Of a DNA stretch of 64,000 nucleotides, positions 54,572 to 63,846 are shown in pieces; position 1 is the stretch's first letter; every line of letters begins with the position of its first letter. The stretch is from positions 347,740 through 411,739 of the forward strand of contig NZ_OY776488.1 of NCBI RefSeq assembly GCF_963675635.1, written 5' to 3'. The DNA comes from an uncultured Pseudodesulfovibrio sp. (GTDB lineage Bacteria; Desulfobacterota; Desulfovibrionia; Desulfovibrionales; Desulfovibrionaceae). The notes beneath the pieces are model-generated. The model searched no databases and had not been told where the DNA came from. It saw only the letters and a program-made list of their open reading frames with translations. Both the position numbers and the translations under genes were made by a program.

Positions 54572-54586
54572 CTCCTTCTTCAGGAG
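54572..54586 (-). promoter_or_regulatory. Hairpin covering the hgcA Shine-Dalgarno
   Basis: CTCCT and AGGAG pair around GAAGA, and the 3' arm is the SD of the long hgcA start. It could reduce translation of hgcA. Only 5 bp, so tentative. Confidence 0.4.
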
Positions 54587-54620
54587 GATATGTCATGTCA
54601 GAGCCATGGGCAAGGGGCGT

Positions 54621-55535
54621 CTATTGCTTTCGGGTCTGTCGCCGGTGTTGACGCAAGGTCCAGATGGATTCACCTGTGTATACGGCAAGGCCTGACCATA
54701 TCAGCGCGAAGGTTACCAGATGACTTGCGGTGAACGGTTCCTTGTAGACAAAAACACCGAGGAGAAAAGCGATGGAAGGCGCGACGTATTGCAGAATGCC
54801 AAGCGTAGACAGGCGCAGGCGACGTGCGCCGAAAGCAAAGCCAATGAGCGGTGTCGCCGTGGCGGCCCCGGCTCCGATCAGCAACAGGTCGATGGTTGGG
54901 CTGACAGTGAACAGAGCGGACGTACCATTCAGTTGCAGTTTAACCAGATAGCCCAGTGCAAGGGGTGCAAGAACCATGGTTTCCAGAAAAAGTCCGGGCA
55001 GAGATTCGACTGAGGCGACCTTTCGAAGCAGGCCATAGAAGGCAAAGGAAATTGCAAGGGTCAGGGATATCCAGGGAAGCTCACCGTAACTGAATATGGA
55101 GTTGATGACGCCAAGGGTTGCAAGCCCGATGGCGACGATCTGCAACGGTTTCATTCGTTCGCGGTAGAAAATGAAGCCCAGCAGCATGGTGACGAGTGGG
55201 TTGATGTAATAGCCAAGACTGGTTTCCAGAACATGGTTGGTGTTCACTGCCCATATGTAGAGCAGCCAGTTGCCGCCGATCATAAGGCTGCTCAGGATGA
55301 GTATGCCGATATCCCTGGGGGAGCGCATGGAGGCAAAGGTTTCCTTCCATCCCTTGAGAATGGTCAGGATGATGGCGATGAAGACCAGTGACCAGATGAT
55401 GCGATGGCAGAGGATTTCAAACGGATTCACTACAATGAGCGACTTCCAGTATATGGGCAGCAGTCCCCACATGAGAAAGGCTGTGAAAGCTGCAAAGAAA
55501 CCGTATGTTCTTTGCTTGGAATCGAGGTTCGGCAT
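54621..55535 (-). CDS. rarD: RarD / EamA-family transporter
   Basis: A 304-residue inner-membrane protein of about ten helices with paired EamA repeats. Signatures are FLMWGLLPIYWKSL at the start, NWLLYIWAVNTNHVLETSLGYYINPL and QYVAPSIAFLLGVFVYKEPF. RarD proteins are drug/metabolite-superfamily exporters linked to chloramphenicol in some hosts; the natural substrate is unknown. It lies 60 nt upstream of the long hgcA start on the same strand. Confidence 0.93.
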   Translation of the reverse strand: MPNLDSKQRTYGFFAAFTAFLMWGLLPIYWKSLIVVNPFEILCHRIIWSLVFIAIILTILKGWKETFASMRSPRDIGILILSSLMIGGNWLLYIWAVNTNHVLETSLGYYINPLVTMLLGFIFYRERMKPLQIVAIGLATLGVINSIFSYGELPWISLTLAISFAFYGLLRKVASVESLPGLFLETMVLAPLALGYLVKLQLNGTSALFTVSPTIDLLLIGAGAATATPLIGFAFGARRLRLSTLGILQYVAPSIAFLLGVFVYKEPFTASHLVTFALIWSGLAVYTGESIWTLRQHRRQTRKQ

Positions 55536-55617
55536 GGTATGTCCTTGTGGGGCAGATTGCCCGGAAAGGACGCTACTCTTGTTGACCTGTCAGGTAAAGA
55601 ACGAAAAGAGGATGTGA

Positions 55618-57042
55618 TTATTCCTGATTCATCTGGTTCGCCAAGGTGCCCAGTGTTTCGATTCCGGTCTGCACATCATTAGTCCATGGAATGCCGTAAC
55701 TAAGACGGATATAATTGGAAAATTTGTCCTGGGTGGTGAACACAGCGCCGGGAGCGATGCCCACACCGTTGTTGCGTGCCTGAAAAAACAGTTCCACGGC
55801 ATTGATGGTATGAGGAAGTTCCAACCACAGTACTGCACCGCCTGTGGGGTGCGTGACTCGGGTGCCTTTCGGAAAGTGCTGTTCAAGGTGCATCTGCATG
55901 GTGTCCATCTGTTTTTCCAGAGATGTCCTGAGCTTTTTCAGGTGCCTTTCCATTCTTCCCTGACGAAGATATTCGGCAATGGCCATCTGTGAGAGTGTGG
56001 CGCACGAGACATTTGTCGTTGCTTTGATCTCCAGCGCTTTTTGTCGGAAACGTCCCGGGAGCATCCAACCGACCCGATAGCCTGGGGCTATGGTTTTGGA
56101 AAAGGATGAACACAGCAGAACCAGCCCCTTTGTATCAAATTGCTTGAAGGTGCCGGGGCGTTTGGGGTCGAAATGGAGATCTGTTGAAACATCATCTTCG
56201 ATCAACGGGATGTTGCGGGCGGCGAGGGTGGCTACGATTTCCTTTTTCCGTGCATCTGAAGTCAAACTGGAATCGGGATTGTTGAAATTAGGCGCAAGTA
56301 CACAGGCAGAAATATCAAATGTGTTCAGGGCATGATGCAAGGCTTCAGGCAAAACACCGTTCTGGGGGCAAGAGGGAACTTCGATAGCGCGAAGTCCGAG
56401 TGTTTCAAGCAGTTGGAGAAAACAATAATAGGTGGGGGACTGGATAAGGACCGTGTCACCTCGACGACACACCGAACGTAATGCAATGTAGAGTGCTTCC
56501 AGACATCCGGCTGTGATGATCGGATCGTCCGGTGTAACGGGAATGCCATGCTCCATTGAGCGGTAGGCGATCTGGTGAATAAGGCGTGGGTCGCCGGGGA
56601 TGGGGGCATAGTCCATTGCACGTCCTGGCTCGTCGCGGACTATGGCGGCAGTGATACGTCCAAGTTCCTTGAGAGGGAGCAGTTCACGGCCAGGGGCCAC
56701 AACGGCCAGAGAAACTGCGCCTTCGCTCCCAACGGATTCCAATACTGTTTGTATCAGGCCTATGCGCGTCACCGGGCGGGGGCGGTCCATGGGCGATGTC
56801 TTTTTCTCTGTAAGGGGTAGTCGGGAGGACTCTCGACGAACAAAGAAGCCGGAACGGGGTCGGGATTCGATGACTCCCTTGCGTTCCAGTTCAAGATACG
56901 CCTGATTCACGGTCGAAATGGATACGCCGATGTTGCTGCTCAGTGAACGCAGGGAAGGAAGCCTGTCGCTCAACCCGAGTACACCGGATTCGATCATCGA
57001 CATGATATGCTTTTCAACGGCTTGGTATCGGTATGTTTCCAT
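55618..57042 (-). CDS. MocR-type regulator (GntR wHTH + aminotransferase-like domain)
   Basis: A 474-residue protein. Residues 1-70 are a GntR winged helix (RLPSLRSLSSNIGVSISTV), and the rest is a fold-type I aminotransferase domain with DYAPIPGDPRLI, NFNNPDSSL, IEDDVSTDL and the PLP lysine K316 in SSFSKTIAPGYRVGW. MocR proteins sense PLP-linked metabolites and usually regulate a neighbouring gene. It is divergent from azlCD, the likely target. Confidence 0.92.
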   Translation of the reverse strand: METYRYQAVEKHIMSMIESGVLGLSDRLPSLRSLSSNIGVSISTVNQAYLELERKGVIESRPRSGFFVRRESSRLPLTEKKTSPMDRPRPVTRIGLIQTVLESVGSEGAVSLAVVAPGRELLPLKELGRITAAIVRDEPGRAMDYAPIPGDPRLIHQIAYRSMEHGIPVTPDDPIITAGCLEALYIALRSVCRRGDTVLIQSPTYYCFLQLLETLGLRAIEVPSCPQNGVLPEALHHALNTFDISACVLAPNFNNPDSSLTSDARKKEIVATLAARNIPLIEDDVSTDLHFDPKRPGTFKQFDTKGLVLLCSSFSKTIAPGYRVGWMLPGRFRQKALEIKATTNVSCATLSQMAIAEYLRQGRMERHLKKLRTSLEKQMDTMQMHLEQHFPKGTRVTHPTGGAVLWLELPHTINAVELFFQARNNGVGIAPGAVFTTQDKFSNYIRLSYGIPWTNDVQTGIETLGTLANQMNQE

Positions 57043-57180
57043 GACTTTCTCAAACTGTTATGTATTGTTTTTGCAAGATCTGTGTCTGTACTGATTACAG
57101 CTTTTCCGCTTTACTGCAACCCACGGATGAATCAGATTAACCGGGTTATGACCCGAAAGACACTCAGAGAGAAACTCATA

Positions 57181-57891
57181 ATGACTATTGATGCCGTTGC
57201 CGGAGAACAAACCGACTCCCCCTTGATGTCGGCCATCAAACAGGTTGCCCCTATTGTCATGGGATATGCGCCTGTCGGCGCTGCGTATGGTGTCTTGGCC
57301 CATCAGGCCGGACTGTCCATGCTCAACACAGTGCTTATGTCCATTTTGGTCTATGCCGGTTCTGCCCAATTGATAGCGGTGGGTATGTTCGCCGTCGGGA
57401 TGCCGCCTCTTTCCATCATTGCCACAACGTTTGTAGTCAATCTGCGCCATCTGCTCATGAGCGCATCGCTCGCCCCGAATCTCAAGACCTGGAAGAAGTG
57501 GGAATTGGCGCTTTTCGCCTATGAAGTCACGGACGAATCTTTTGCCGTACATTCGGTGCGATTCGCACGCGGTGATCTGAACAAAGCCACCTGTTTTGGT
57601 ATTAATTGTATCGCGCAGGTGTCTTGGATTCTGGCTTCCTGGGTTGGGTTTGTGGCCGGGGCATCCATACCTGACGTGGAGCCGCTGGGCATAGATTACG
57701 CCTTGCCTGCCATGTTCATCGCCCTGCTGATAATGCAGACCAAAAACAAGATGCATATACTGGTGGCCGGGTTTTCCGGTTTGATGGCTATTATTCTTGT
57801 CCAGGCCGGCGCTGACCAGTGGAGCGTGATTTTGGCGACGGTTATCGGTGCAACCTTTGGTGCGGGAGTGGAATCATGGACCAAAAAGTAG
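57181..57891 (+). CDS. azlC: Branched-chain amino-acid exporter large subunit AzlC
   Basis: A 236-residue membrane protein with the AzlC pattern: VAPIVMGYAPVGAAYGVLAHQAG, ILVYAGSAQLIAVGMF, TFVVNLRHLLMSASLAP and YEVTDESFAV. With AzlD it exports branched-chain amino acids or related compounds. The start is uncertain: ATG 57181 gives a standard length; 57148, 57127 and 57007 are in-frame alternatives without clear SDs. It overlaps azlD by 16 nt. Confidence 0.9.
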   Translation: MTIDAVAGEQTDSPLMSAIKQVAPIVMGYAPVGAAYGVLAHQAGLSMLNTVLMSILVYAGSAQLIAVGMFAVGMPPLSIIATTFVVNLRHLLMSASLAPNLKTWKKWELALFAYEVTDESFAVHSVRFARGDLNKATCFGINCIAQVSWILASWVGFVAGASIPDVEPLGIDYALPAMFIALLIMQTKNKMHILVAGFSGLMAIILVQAGADQWSVILATVIGATFGAGVESWTKK

Positions 57892-58202
57892 TTTTTCTGA
57901 CTTTTCTCGGCATGCTGGCTGTAACATATATTCCGCGTGCACTGCCTCTGCTGGCTCTGGCTTCTCGAACGCTTCCCGACCCTGTGGTTCGCTGGCTCTC
58001 TTACGTCCCTGTGGCGGTGTTGTCGGCCATGCTGTTCCCGTCCTTGTTGCTCAAGGATGCGAGTTTTAATTTTGAACCGGATAACTATTACCTCTGGGCA
58101 GCTATTCCCGCATTTATTCTGGCGTGGCGCACCCGAAGCTTCTTTGGCACCGTAGCTCTTGGCATGGCTCTGGTGGCCGGTGCTCGATATCTTTTCGGAT
58201 AG
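57876..58202 (+). CDS. azlD: Branched-chain amino-acid exporter small subunit AzlD
   Basis: A 108-residue protein with four membrane helices: LGMLAVTYIPRALPLLAL, VRWLSYVPVAVLSAMLFPSLL and YYLWAAIPAFILAWRTRSFFGTV. The start at ATG 57876 overlaps azlC, as is usual for this pair. The racemase gene follows by 11 nt. Confidence 0.92.
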   Translation: MDQKVVFLTFLGMLAVTYIPRALPLLALASRTLPDPVVRWLSYVPVAVLSAMLFPSLLLKDASFNFEPDNYYLWAAIPAFILAWRTRSFFGTVALGMALVAGARYLFG

Positions 58203-58213
58203 GAGTTGTTCGC

Positions 58214-58903
58214 ATGAAAACTATCGGTCTGCTTGGTGGGATGAGTTGGGAATCCACAGTCGGGTATTATCAGGTCATGAATGAAGAACTGAACGCTCGT
58301 CTCGGCGGGCTGCACTCGGCTAAAATCATTATGCACAGTGTTGATTTCGAACCGTTGCGCCAACAGATGCTGGACTGTGATTGGGACACAATAGGCGAGC
58401 ATCTGGCTAGTGTAGCACGGATACTGGAGCAGGGTGGGGCTGACATGATCGTTATCGGTACGAACACCATGCACAAAGTTGCTCCGCAGATTCAGGCGGC
58501 TGTGTCTGTTCCGGTCATACATATTGTTGATGCCACGGGTGAAGAGGCGCGGGCAGCCGGTTTTTTTAAAGTTGGTCTGCTCGGCACCATCTTCACCATG
58601 GAAGATGGATTTTACGCTGATCGGCTGCGAGAGCAGGGAGTTGACGTCGTTGTCCCTTCCGCCGAGGACCGAAAAATAGTGGACCGGGTGGTTTTCAACG
58701 AGTTGTGCAAGGGCGTGCTGAATGGAGACTCTCGAAGCGAGTACCTTCGCATCATAGAAGATATGGTGGAACACGGTGCGCAGGCTGTCATTCTTGGCTG
58801 CACTGAGATTGGTTTGCTGGTTCGACCCGGTGATACGGCCGTTCCCATGCTGGATACCTGCAGGATTCATGCGCTCAAAGCCGTGGATACAGCGCTGACC
58901 TAG
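58214..58903 (+). CDS. YgeA-like amino-acid racemase
   Basis: A 229-residue protein closely following E. coli YgeA (KTIGLLGGMSWEST, RLGGLHSAKI, GCTEIGLL). The second catalytic Cys is C196, but the first is Thr83 (GTNTMHK), as in YgeA itself. Members racemise homoserine and several neutral amino acids. ATG 58214 has TAGGAG upstream. It lies 11 nt after azlD, so export and racemisation are probably coupled. Confidence 0.9.
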   Translation: MKTIGLLGGMSWESTVGYYQVMNEELNARLGGLHSAKIIMHSVDFEPLRQQMLDCDWDTIGEHLASVARILEQGGADMIVIGTNTMHKVAPQIQAAVSVPVIHIVDATGEEARAAGFFKVGLLGTIFTMEDGFYADRLREQGVDVVVPSAEDRKIVDRVVFNELCKGVLNGDSRSEYLRIIEDMVEHGAQAVILGCTEIGLLVRPGDTAVPMLDTCRIHALKAVDTALT

Positions 58904-59012
58904 CGCACCCCCATATTCAATAATCACATGCTTGACCCCGTTCTGTAACGTGATATTCAATGCGTGGCGTACGTGCGGTGCGTTTTGTCGCGTTTTGTCA
59001 TCGGGAGGATGT

Positions 59013-60944
59013 GTGAGCGATCAAGTTACAACATTGAAGGAACTTCTGGATTCGTCTGTCGAGAAGCATTCCGAGAGAGTGGCATTGAGTTTCGTTGATG
59101 GCGAAGCCATTACATATGCACAATATGGCGAGCGTGTGCACGATTTGCAGACGGTGTTCCGGGATTTGAGCATCAAGCCGGGGGACAAGATCGCAATTCT
59201 CAGCGAAAACATGCCCAACTGGGCTATCGCATATTATGCCATCACGACCATGGGAGCCATCGCGGTTCCTATCCTGCAGGAATTTCATCCCAGCGCAATA
59301 CATCACATCCTGCGCCACTCGGAATCAAAAATGGTGGTGGCGTCCCGACGATATATCCATAAAGTTGAAGAAGAGAGTTTTGCCGCTCTCAAGTACACCA
59401 TAGTTATGGATGATTTTTCCATCGAGAACGAAGAAGGTGAAGTCACTCCGTATAAAGACGCACTGGAAACGGCCAGAGAGCGTGTTGAGCACTTCAGTGA
59501 AGCGGCTCGAGAACGTATGGAGAAGTTCAGTAAGGCTGCACGGCACAAGATGAGCGATTCCACCAAAGAAAAGATGGACAAGCTCAGTGATTCGGCCAGA
59601 GAGCTCGGCGAGTCGGCAAAAGAAATGGGTGATTCAGCCCTGGAGCGCGTTGAGAAATTGAGTGAAACCGCCCTTGAACGTGTGGAAAAAATGGGTGGCT
59701 CGGCTTGGGAACGTTTGGAAAGACTCACGGGGACTGCCAGGAATTTCATTGATCGCAGAACCGGCAAGGTCTTCGAGTTGACCGAGGACCACGTGGCGGC
59801 AATCCTCTACACTTCAGGCACAACTGGGCATTCCAAGGGCGTTGTCCTCACGCACAAGAATTTGGTGAGCAACTGTATTAACGGCGTCAAGACCATCCCC
59901 ATTCACGAAACCGACCGTTTCCTGTCGGTCCTGCCCATGTCCCATACCTATGAATGCTCCTTGGGAGTGATTATCCCGGTATATTGCGGTAGCTCAGTAT
60001 ATTACCTCCAGAAGCCGCCCACTCCGACGACATTGCTTCCAGCCATGCAGAAGATCAAACCCACGGTCATGAACGTGGTCCCGTTGATCATAGAAAAAGT
60101 TTACAAAAAGCGTATCAAACCAAAGTTGACAGGATCGGGTGTGACGCGTGGCCTGATGAAGCTCGGTCTTACGCGTCGAAAAATATCACAGGTTGCAGGC
60201 AAGAAGCTCATAGACGCTTTTGGCGGAGAACTGCGGTGCATGTGCATTGGCGGCGCACCGTTGTCTCCCGAGGTTGAAGACTTCCTGACCGATGCGGGTT
60301 TTCCTTATGCTATCGGGTACGGAATGACTGAAGCCAGTCCGTTGCTGGCAGGGACTGACCCGGCTCATCAGCGTCCGAGAGCAATAGGTCCGGCTATTCA
60401 TAATGTGAAGCTCATGATTGAAGATCCCGATCCAGTGACTGGTGAGGGTGAGATCTTGGCAAAAGGTCCGAACATCATGCGTGAATACTACAAGGCTCCA
60501 GTTGATACGCAGGAAGTTTTCACAGAAGACGGGTGGTTCAGAACCGGCGACCTCGGCAAGTTCGAGGATGGCTATCTGTATATCAAGGGGCGCCTCAAAA
60601 ATATGATCCTTGGCCCCAGTGGGGAAAATATTTATCCAGAAGAGATAGAATCCTTCATCAATAGTTGCGATCATGTGTCGGAGTCCATGGTATATGAAGT
60701 GGACGGTAAAGTTGTCGCCAGGATTCATCTGAATCATGAATCGCTCGATGAGACGTTTGGCGTGAACAAGTTGATCGAGTCCGAAGTTCGGGTCAAGGTG
60801 CTGAAGCTGCTCGAAGATATCCGCAAGGAAGTGAATTCCAAAGTTTCCACTTTTGCTCGTCTGAATAGGGTTATCGAACAGATGGAACCTTTTGAAAAGA
60901 CGCCCACCCAGAAGATCAAGCGATTCATTTATCTTGATCGCTAG
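59013..60944 (+). CDS. Long-chain acyl-CoA synthetase (AMP-forming) with amphipathic repeat insertion
   Basis: A 643-residue adenylate-forming enzyme that activates fatty acids to acyl-CoA. The N-terminal subdomain (1-150) contains NWAIAYYAITTMGAI, the P-loop is YTSGTTGHSKGVV, and later motifs are GYGMTEASPLL, GWFRTGDLG and the C-terminal lysine region TQKIKRF. Between the first subdomain and the P-loop lie eight 11-residue repeats (156-243, for example ERVEHFSEAAR and ERVEKLSETAL) forming a likely amphipathic helix. GTG 59013 has GGGAGG upstream. Typical family members lack this insert. Confidence 0.92.
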   Translation: MSDQVTTLKELLDSSVEKHSERVALSFVDGEAITYAQYGERVHDLQTVFRDLSIKPGDKIAILSENMPNWAIAYYAITTMGAIAVPILQEFHPSAIHHILRHSESKMVVASRRYIHKVEEESFAALKYTIVMDDFSIENEEGEVTPYKDALETARERVEHFSEAARERMEKFSKAARHKMSDSTKEKMDKLSDSARELGESAKEMGDSALERVEKLSETALERVEKMGGSAWERLERLTGTARNFIDRRTGKVFELTEDHVAAILYTSGTTGHSKGVVLTHKNLVSNCINGVKTIPIHETDRFLSVLPMSHTYECSLGVIIPVYCGSSVYYLQKPPTPTTLLPAMQKIKPTVMNVVPLIIEKVYKKRIKPKLTGSGVTRGLMKLGLTRRKISQVAGKKLIDAFGGELRCMCIGGAPLSPEVEDFLTDAGFPYAIGYGMTEASPLLAGTDPAHQRPRAIGPAIHNVKLMIEDPDPVTGEGEILAKGPNIMREYYKAPVDTQEVFTEDGWFRTGDLGKFEDGYLYIKGRLKNMILGPSGENIYPEEIESFINSCDHVSESMVYEVDGKVVARIHLNHESLDETFGVNKLIESEVRVKVLKLLEDIRKEVNSKVSTFARLNRVIEQMEPFEKTPTQKIKRFIYLDR

Positions 60945-60953
60945 AGTGAACGC

Positions 60954-60991
60954 AAAAAAGGCGCATCTCATAGGGATGCGCCTTTTTTTGA
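60954..60991. terminator. Bidirectional terminator
   Basis: A stem AAAAAAGGCGCATC / GATGCGCCTTTTTTT around TCATAGG, flanked by A and T runs, between two convergent genes. Confidence 0.92.
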
Positions 60992-61033
60992 TTTCGAGTG
61001 AGAAGCCGAAGGCTTCTTATTTGTTTGAAATGA

Positions 61034-61579
61034 TTATTGAACGTCAGCAGCAATCTGCATGCGGACAATGGCGTCCGGGTCTTGAACTGCGCCGCTGCGG
61101 CCAGCACCTTTCTTGATCTTGTCTACAAGGTCCATTCCGCTCGTGACCTGTCCGAAAACCGTATACTGACCGTTGAGGAATGGAGCGGGTGCAAAGCAGA
61201 TGAAGAACTGGCTGTCTGCACTGTCCGGGCTTTGTGCGCGGGCCATGCCGACAGTGCCCCGTTCAAAAGGAGCGTCAGTGAATTCCGCAGGCAGATTTTC
61301 GCCGGAACCGCCCCTGCCTGTGCCTGTGGGATCGCCGGTCTGAGCCATGAAGCCTGAAATGACGCGATGGAAGACAATGCCGTCATAGAATTTCATTCGG
61401 GTCAGTTCCTTGATGCGGTCCACATGCTGTGGCGCGAGATCGGGGCGCAATTCAATGACGACTCGACCATCTTTGAGGTCAAGATATACTGTGTTTTCCA
61501 AGTCAGCCGCTTGTGCAGCGGACAGGGTGAGCAGGGAAAACAGGGCAAATGCAAATAATGCCTTCAAAGTGATTTTCAT
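61034..61579 (-). CDS. Periplasmic cyclophilin-type peptidyl-prolyl isomerase
   Basis: A 181-residue protein with a signal peptide (LFAFALFSLLTLSAAQA) followed by a cyclophilin domain (YDGIVFHRVISGFMAQTGDPTG, FFICFAPAPFLNGQYTVFGQV, RARGMARAQSPDSADSQ-type loop). It catalyses proline cis-trans isomerisation in the periplasm. Its ATG overlaps the stop of the glycosyltransferase gene (ATGA). Confidence 0.93.
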   Translation of the reverse strand: MKITLKALFAFALFSLLTLSAAQAADLENTVYLDLKDGRVVIELRPDLAPQHVDRIKELTRMKFYDGIVFHRVISGFMAQTGDPTGTGRGGSGENLPAEFTDAPFERGTVGMARAQSPDSADSQFFICFAPAPFLNGQYTVFGQVTSGMDLVDKIKKGAGRSGAVQDPDAIVRMQIAADVQ

Positions 61580-62847
61580 GTTTTTTCCGTTGTCGGGTTA
61601 GGGGTTGTGAAACGATCCGATCCCTTCTGAGCTGTTTGATTCAGAAGATCGAGATGAACCGGGAGACATTTGCTCAGGCAATATCTTTCGAGAACAGTGT
61701 TTCGCGCATTCCGTCTGAGTTCGACGAGTTCTTCCTGTTTGGCAAGAGCGTTAACTGTGGAGATAGCGATTTTTTCTGAGGAATGGAAGTCTGTGAAAAG
61801 TCCGTTTTTTTCGTGACTGATGACTTCGCGGACCGGTTCCGTGTCCGATGCTACGACCAGACAGCCGCAGGACATGGCTTCAAGCAGTGACCATGACAGT
61901 ACAAAGGGCCAAGTCAGATACACATGAACTGTGGAAGCCTGAAGTACCTGCTTATATTTACCGTATGGCAGGAGTCCGGTAAAATGAACGCGACTTTCGT
62001 CGACCTTCACTTTTTCCTGCATGATTTGCTTGTATGTTTGCCCTTTCGGGAGTCGAGGACTGTAACAGGTTCGATCCGTGCCCACGATGAGTATGTGGCA
62101 TTTTGGACGAGCTTCAAGAATAGCCGGAAGAGCCTCGTAAAATTGAGGAAAACCACGATAAGGTTCCATCCCCCGGGCGCTGTAAGTAACCAGTTCTTCT
62201 GCACCGCTCAGGTCGGCGTTCGGAAGGGACAGAGTGGATATATCGAGTTTCCCGTTTGATGCGGGTGCAAAATAGCGGGTGTCGATGCCGTCATGAGCCT
62301 GGAGCAATTTGGACTGAAACTCAATGGGAAATTGTGTGTGCTGCCAAGCTGTGGGAGTTATGCCTGCGCAACAGGATGCCAGGTCTTGCAGAATGGGCGC
62401 GTTACGCGTTCTGAGCATGGCTTTTTGCGCTAGAGATATTTCTGTATCGTCAAAAAGGACTTCCGCGCTGTTTGCGCTGTAATACCATTCAAAGTAGCCG
62501 ATAAAGGGCGTGTCGGGAAAAACGTCCCGTAAAAACATGGTCTGCCCCCATCCTGAGTGGCCCAGAATGACGTCGGGAGTAAAGCCCCCTTTTTTCAGCT
62601 TATTGCAGAGGTCGAGCATGGCGTGGCCATGGCGGACACCTTCGTCGAACGCCTGAGCAAGTATGTGGGTGTCTTTGGTGGTTGTTTCCGGCGAGGAATA
62701 GATGGCTTTGATTACCCCCGGGATGTTCCAGTCATTGCGAGGAGTCTTGGTAGCGAAGATGATCTGGTGTTCTCCTGAACGACCAAGGTATTCAGCTATA
62801 TGTCTGAACTGTGCCGGGAAATTGTTGTGGGTTATGAGTATTCGCAT
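61576..62847 (-). CDS. Family 4 glycosyltransferase
   Basis: A 423-residue GT-B glycosyltransferase. The N-terminal domain has ITHNNFPAQFRHIA and HSGWGQTMFLRDVFPDTPFIGYFEWYY; the donor-binding C-terminal domain has YSARGMEPYRGFPQF, VHFTGLLPYGKYKQVL and LEAMSCGCLVVASDTEPVREVI. ATG 62847 gives the standard MRILITH start; 62880 is also open. Likely acts on a lipid or cell-surface glycan. Confidence 0.9.
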   Translation of the reverse strand: MRILITHNNFPAQFRHIAEYLGRSGEHQIIFATKTPRNDWNIPGVIKAIYSSPETTTKDTHILAQAFDEGVRHGHAMLDLCNKLKKGGFTPDVILGHSGWGQTMFLRDVFPDTPFIGYFEWYYSANSAEVLFDDTEISLAQKAMLRTRNAPILQDLASCCAGITPTAWQHTQFPIEFQSKLLQAHDGIDTRYFAPASNGKLDISTLSLPNADLSGAEELVTYSARGMEPYRGFPQFYEALPAILEARPKCHILIVGTDRTCYSPRLPKGQTYKQIMQEKVKVDESRVHFTGLLPYGKYKQVLQASTVHVYLTWPFVLSWSLLEAMSCGCLVVASDTEPVREVISHEKNGLFTDFHSSEKIAISTVNALAKQEELVELRRNARNTVLERYCLSKCLPVHLDLLNQTAQKGSDRFTTPNPTTEKT

Positions 62848-62889
62848 AGGTGCAGTAGGACCGAGACAGATACTCTGCATCTGGATGGT

Positions 62890-63267
62890 TTAGGAGCAGG
62901 CTTTTCCTGCAAGACATCGAGAAATATATGATTGAAGTTCTTCTCTGTTGAGGGGCTTTGCAAGAAACAGTGTTGCTCCAAGCTTGAGAAGATTGGAGAT
63001 GTCGTTGATTCCGACAACGGCGGACATGATGACAATGGGGAGATCGGCGAATTTCTGGTCGCCGCGCAGTGTCTTGATAAGCTGCTGCCCATCCATTTCC
63101 GGCATCATGATGTCGGTCAGGAGCATGTCGACATCGTTGTTCATGAGTGTCTCATATGCGTGTTTGCCATGCGGACTGACAAGGGCGGTGTGTCCCAATT
63201 CTTCCACGATTCTGACAGCAAGTTTTTGGGAAATTCTATCGTCTTCGGCAATGAGTATTCTGGCCAT
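62890..63267 (-). CDS. Receiver-only response regulator
   Basis: A 125-residue CheY-like protein: RILIAEDDRISQKL, LLTDIMMPEMDGQQL with the phospho-acceptor Asp, VIMSAVVG and FLAKPLNREEL. AAGGAG lies 7 nt before the ATG. There is no output domain, so the phosphoryl target is another protein. Confidence 0.92.
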   Translation of the reverse strand: MARILIAEDDRISQKLAVRIVEELGHTALVSPHGKHAYETLMNNDVDMLLTDIMMPEMDGQQLIKTLRGDQKFADLPIVIMSAVVGINDISNLLKLGATLFLAKPLNREELQSYISRCLAGKACS

Positions 63268-63421
63268 GGGATCTCCTTGTCTCTCTCAACGCTCCGAGGC
63301 TGCGGCTGAATTCGTGTACGTGATCTGACAATAGTCAAATCACCTTACGACTTTAGCAGGTCGTTAGGAAAAGTAAAGAGATTGATTCCGATAAGGGGAC
63401 CAATCCTTGACATAAGAAGTC

Positions 63422-63447
63422 GCGCCCGAATGTGACCATTCGGGCGC
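63422..63447 (-). terminator. Hairpin downstream of the small Cys protein gene
   Basis: A perfect 11-bp stem GCGCCCGAATG / CATTCGGGCGC with loop TGAC lies 9 nt after the stop codon of the minus-strand gene. The T-run is weak (ACTTCTTATG). Confidence 0.7.
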
Positions 63448-63456
63448 TGCCGTTAC

Positions 63457-63696
63457 CTAAAGTTTCTTGATGTGCATGCAGTCGCCGAACTCGCAGCTTA
63501 CATGGTAGTTTCCACCACTGGTTTCCACGGTATATTCACAACCGGGGAACAATGTGCATGCGGGTTCAAATCCGTCATTGACCATGATGTTTTTTGCTTC
63601 ACCATTGGACTCAAATCGGACCGTGGTACCGTCTCCAAGTGTAATCATTTCTCCATGGCCAACGTCCATGGGCAGATCAGCCTCAGTATAAGACAT
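63457..63696 (-). CDS. Small four-cysteine protein of unknown function
   Basis: A 79-residue protein with four Cys in the C-terminal half (ACTLFPGC and CEFGDC), which could bind a metal. ATG 63696 has AAGGAGG at 5 nt; a longer reading to 63747 is not supported. Monocistronic. No family recognised. Confidence 0.75.
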   Translation of the reverse strand: MSYTEADLPMDVGHGEMITLGDGTTVRFESNGEAKNIMVNDGFEPACTLFPGCEYTVETSGGNYHVSCEFGDCMHIKKL

Positions 63697-63846
63697 ATAC
63701 GCCTCCTTGTTGCCGTAACAGGAATCCTCCACACTGTTTCTATACACAGTGAAACAGGAAATGAACAGAGGAAAACTACCTGACGGGGATGTGGGACTGG
63801 TTTTCGCTACTCAACTAATGTATGAGTCATGTCTAGGAGATATATA

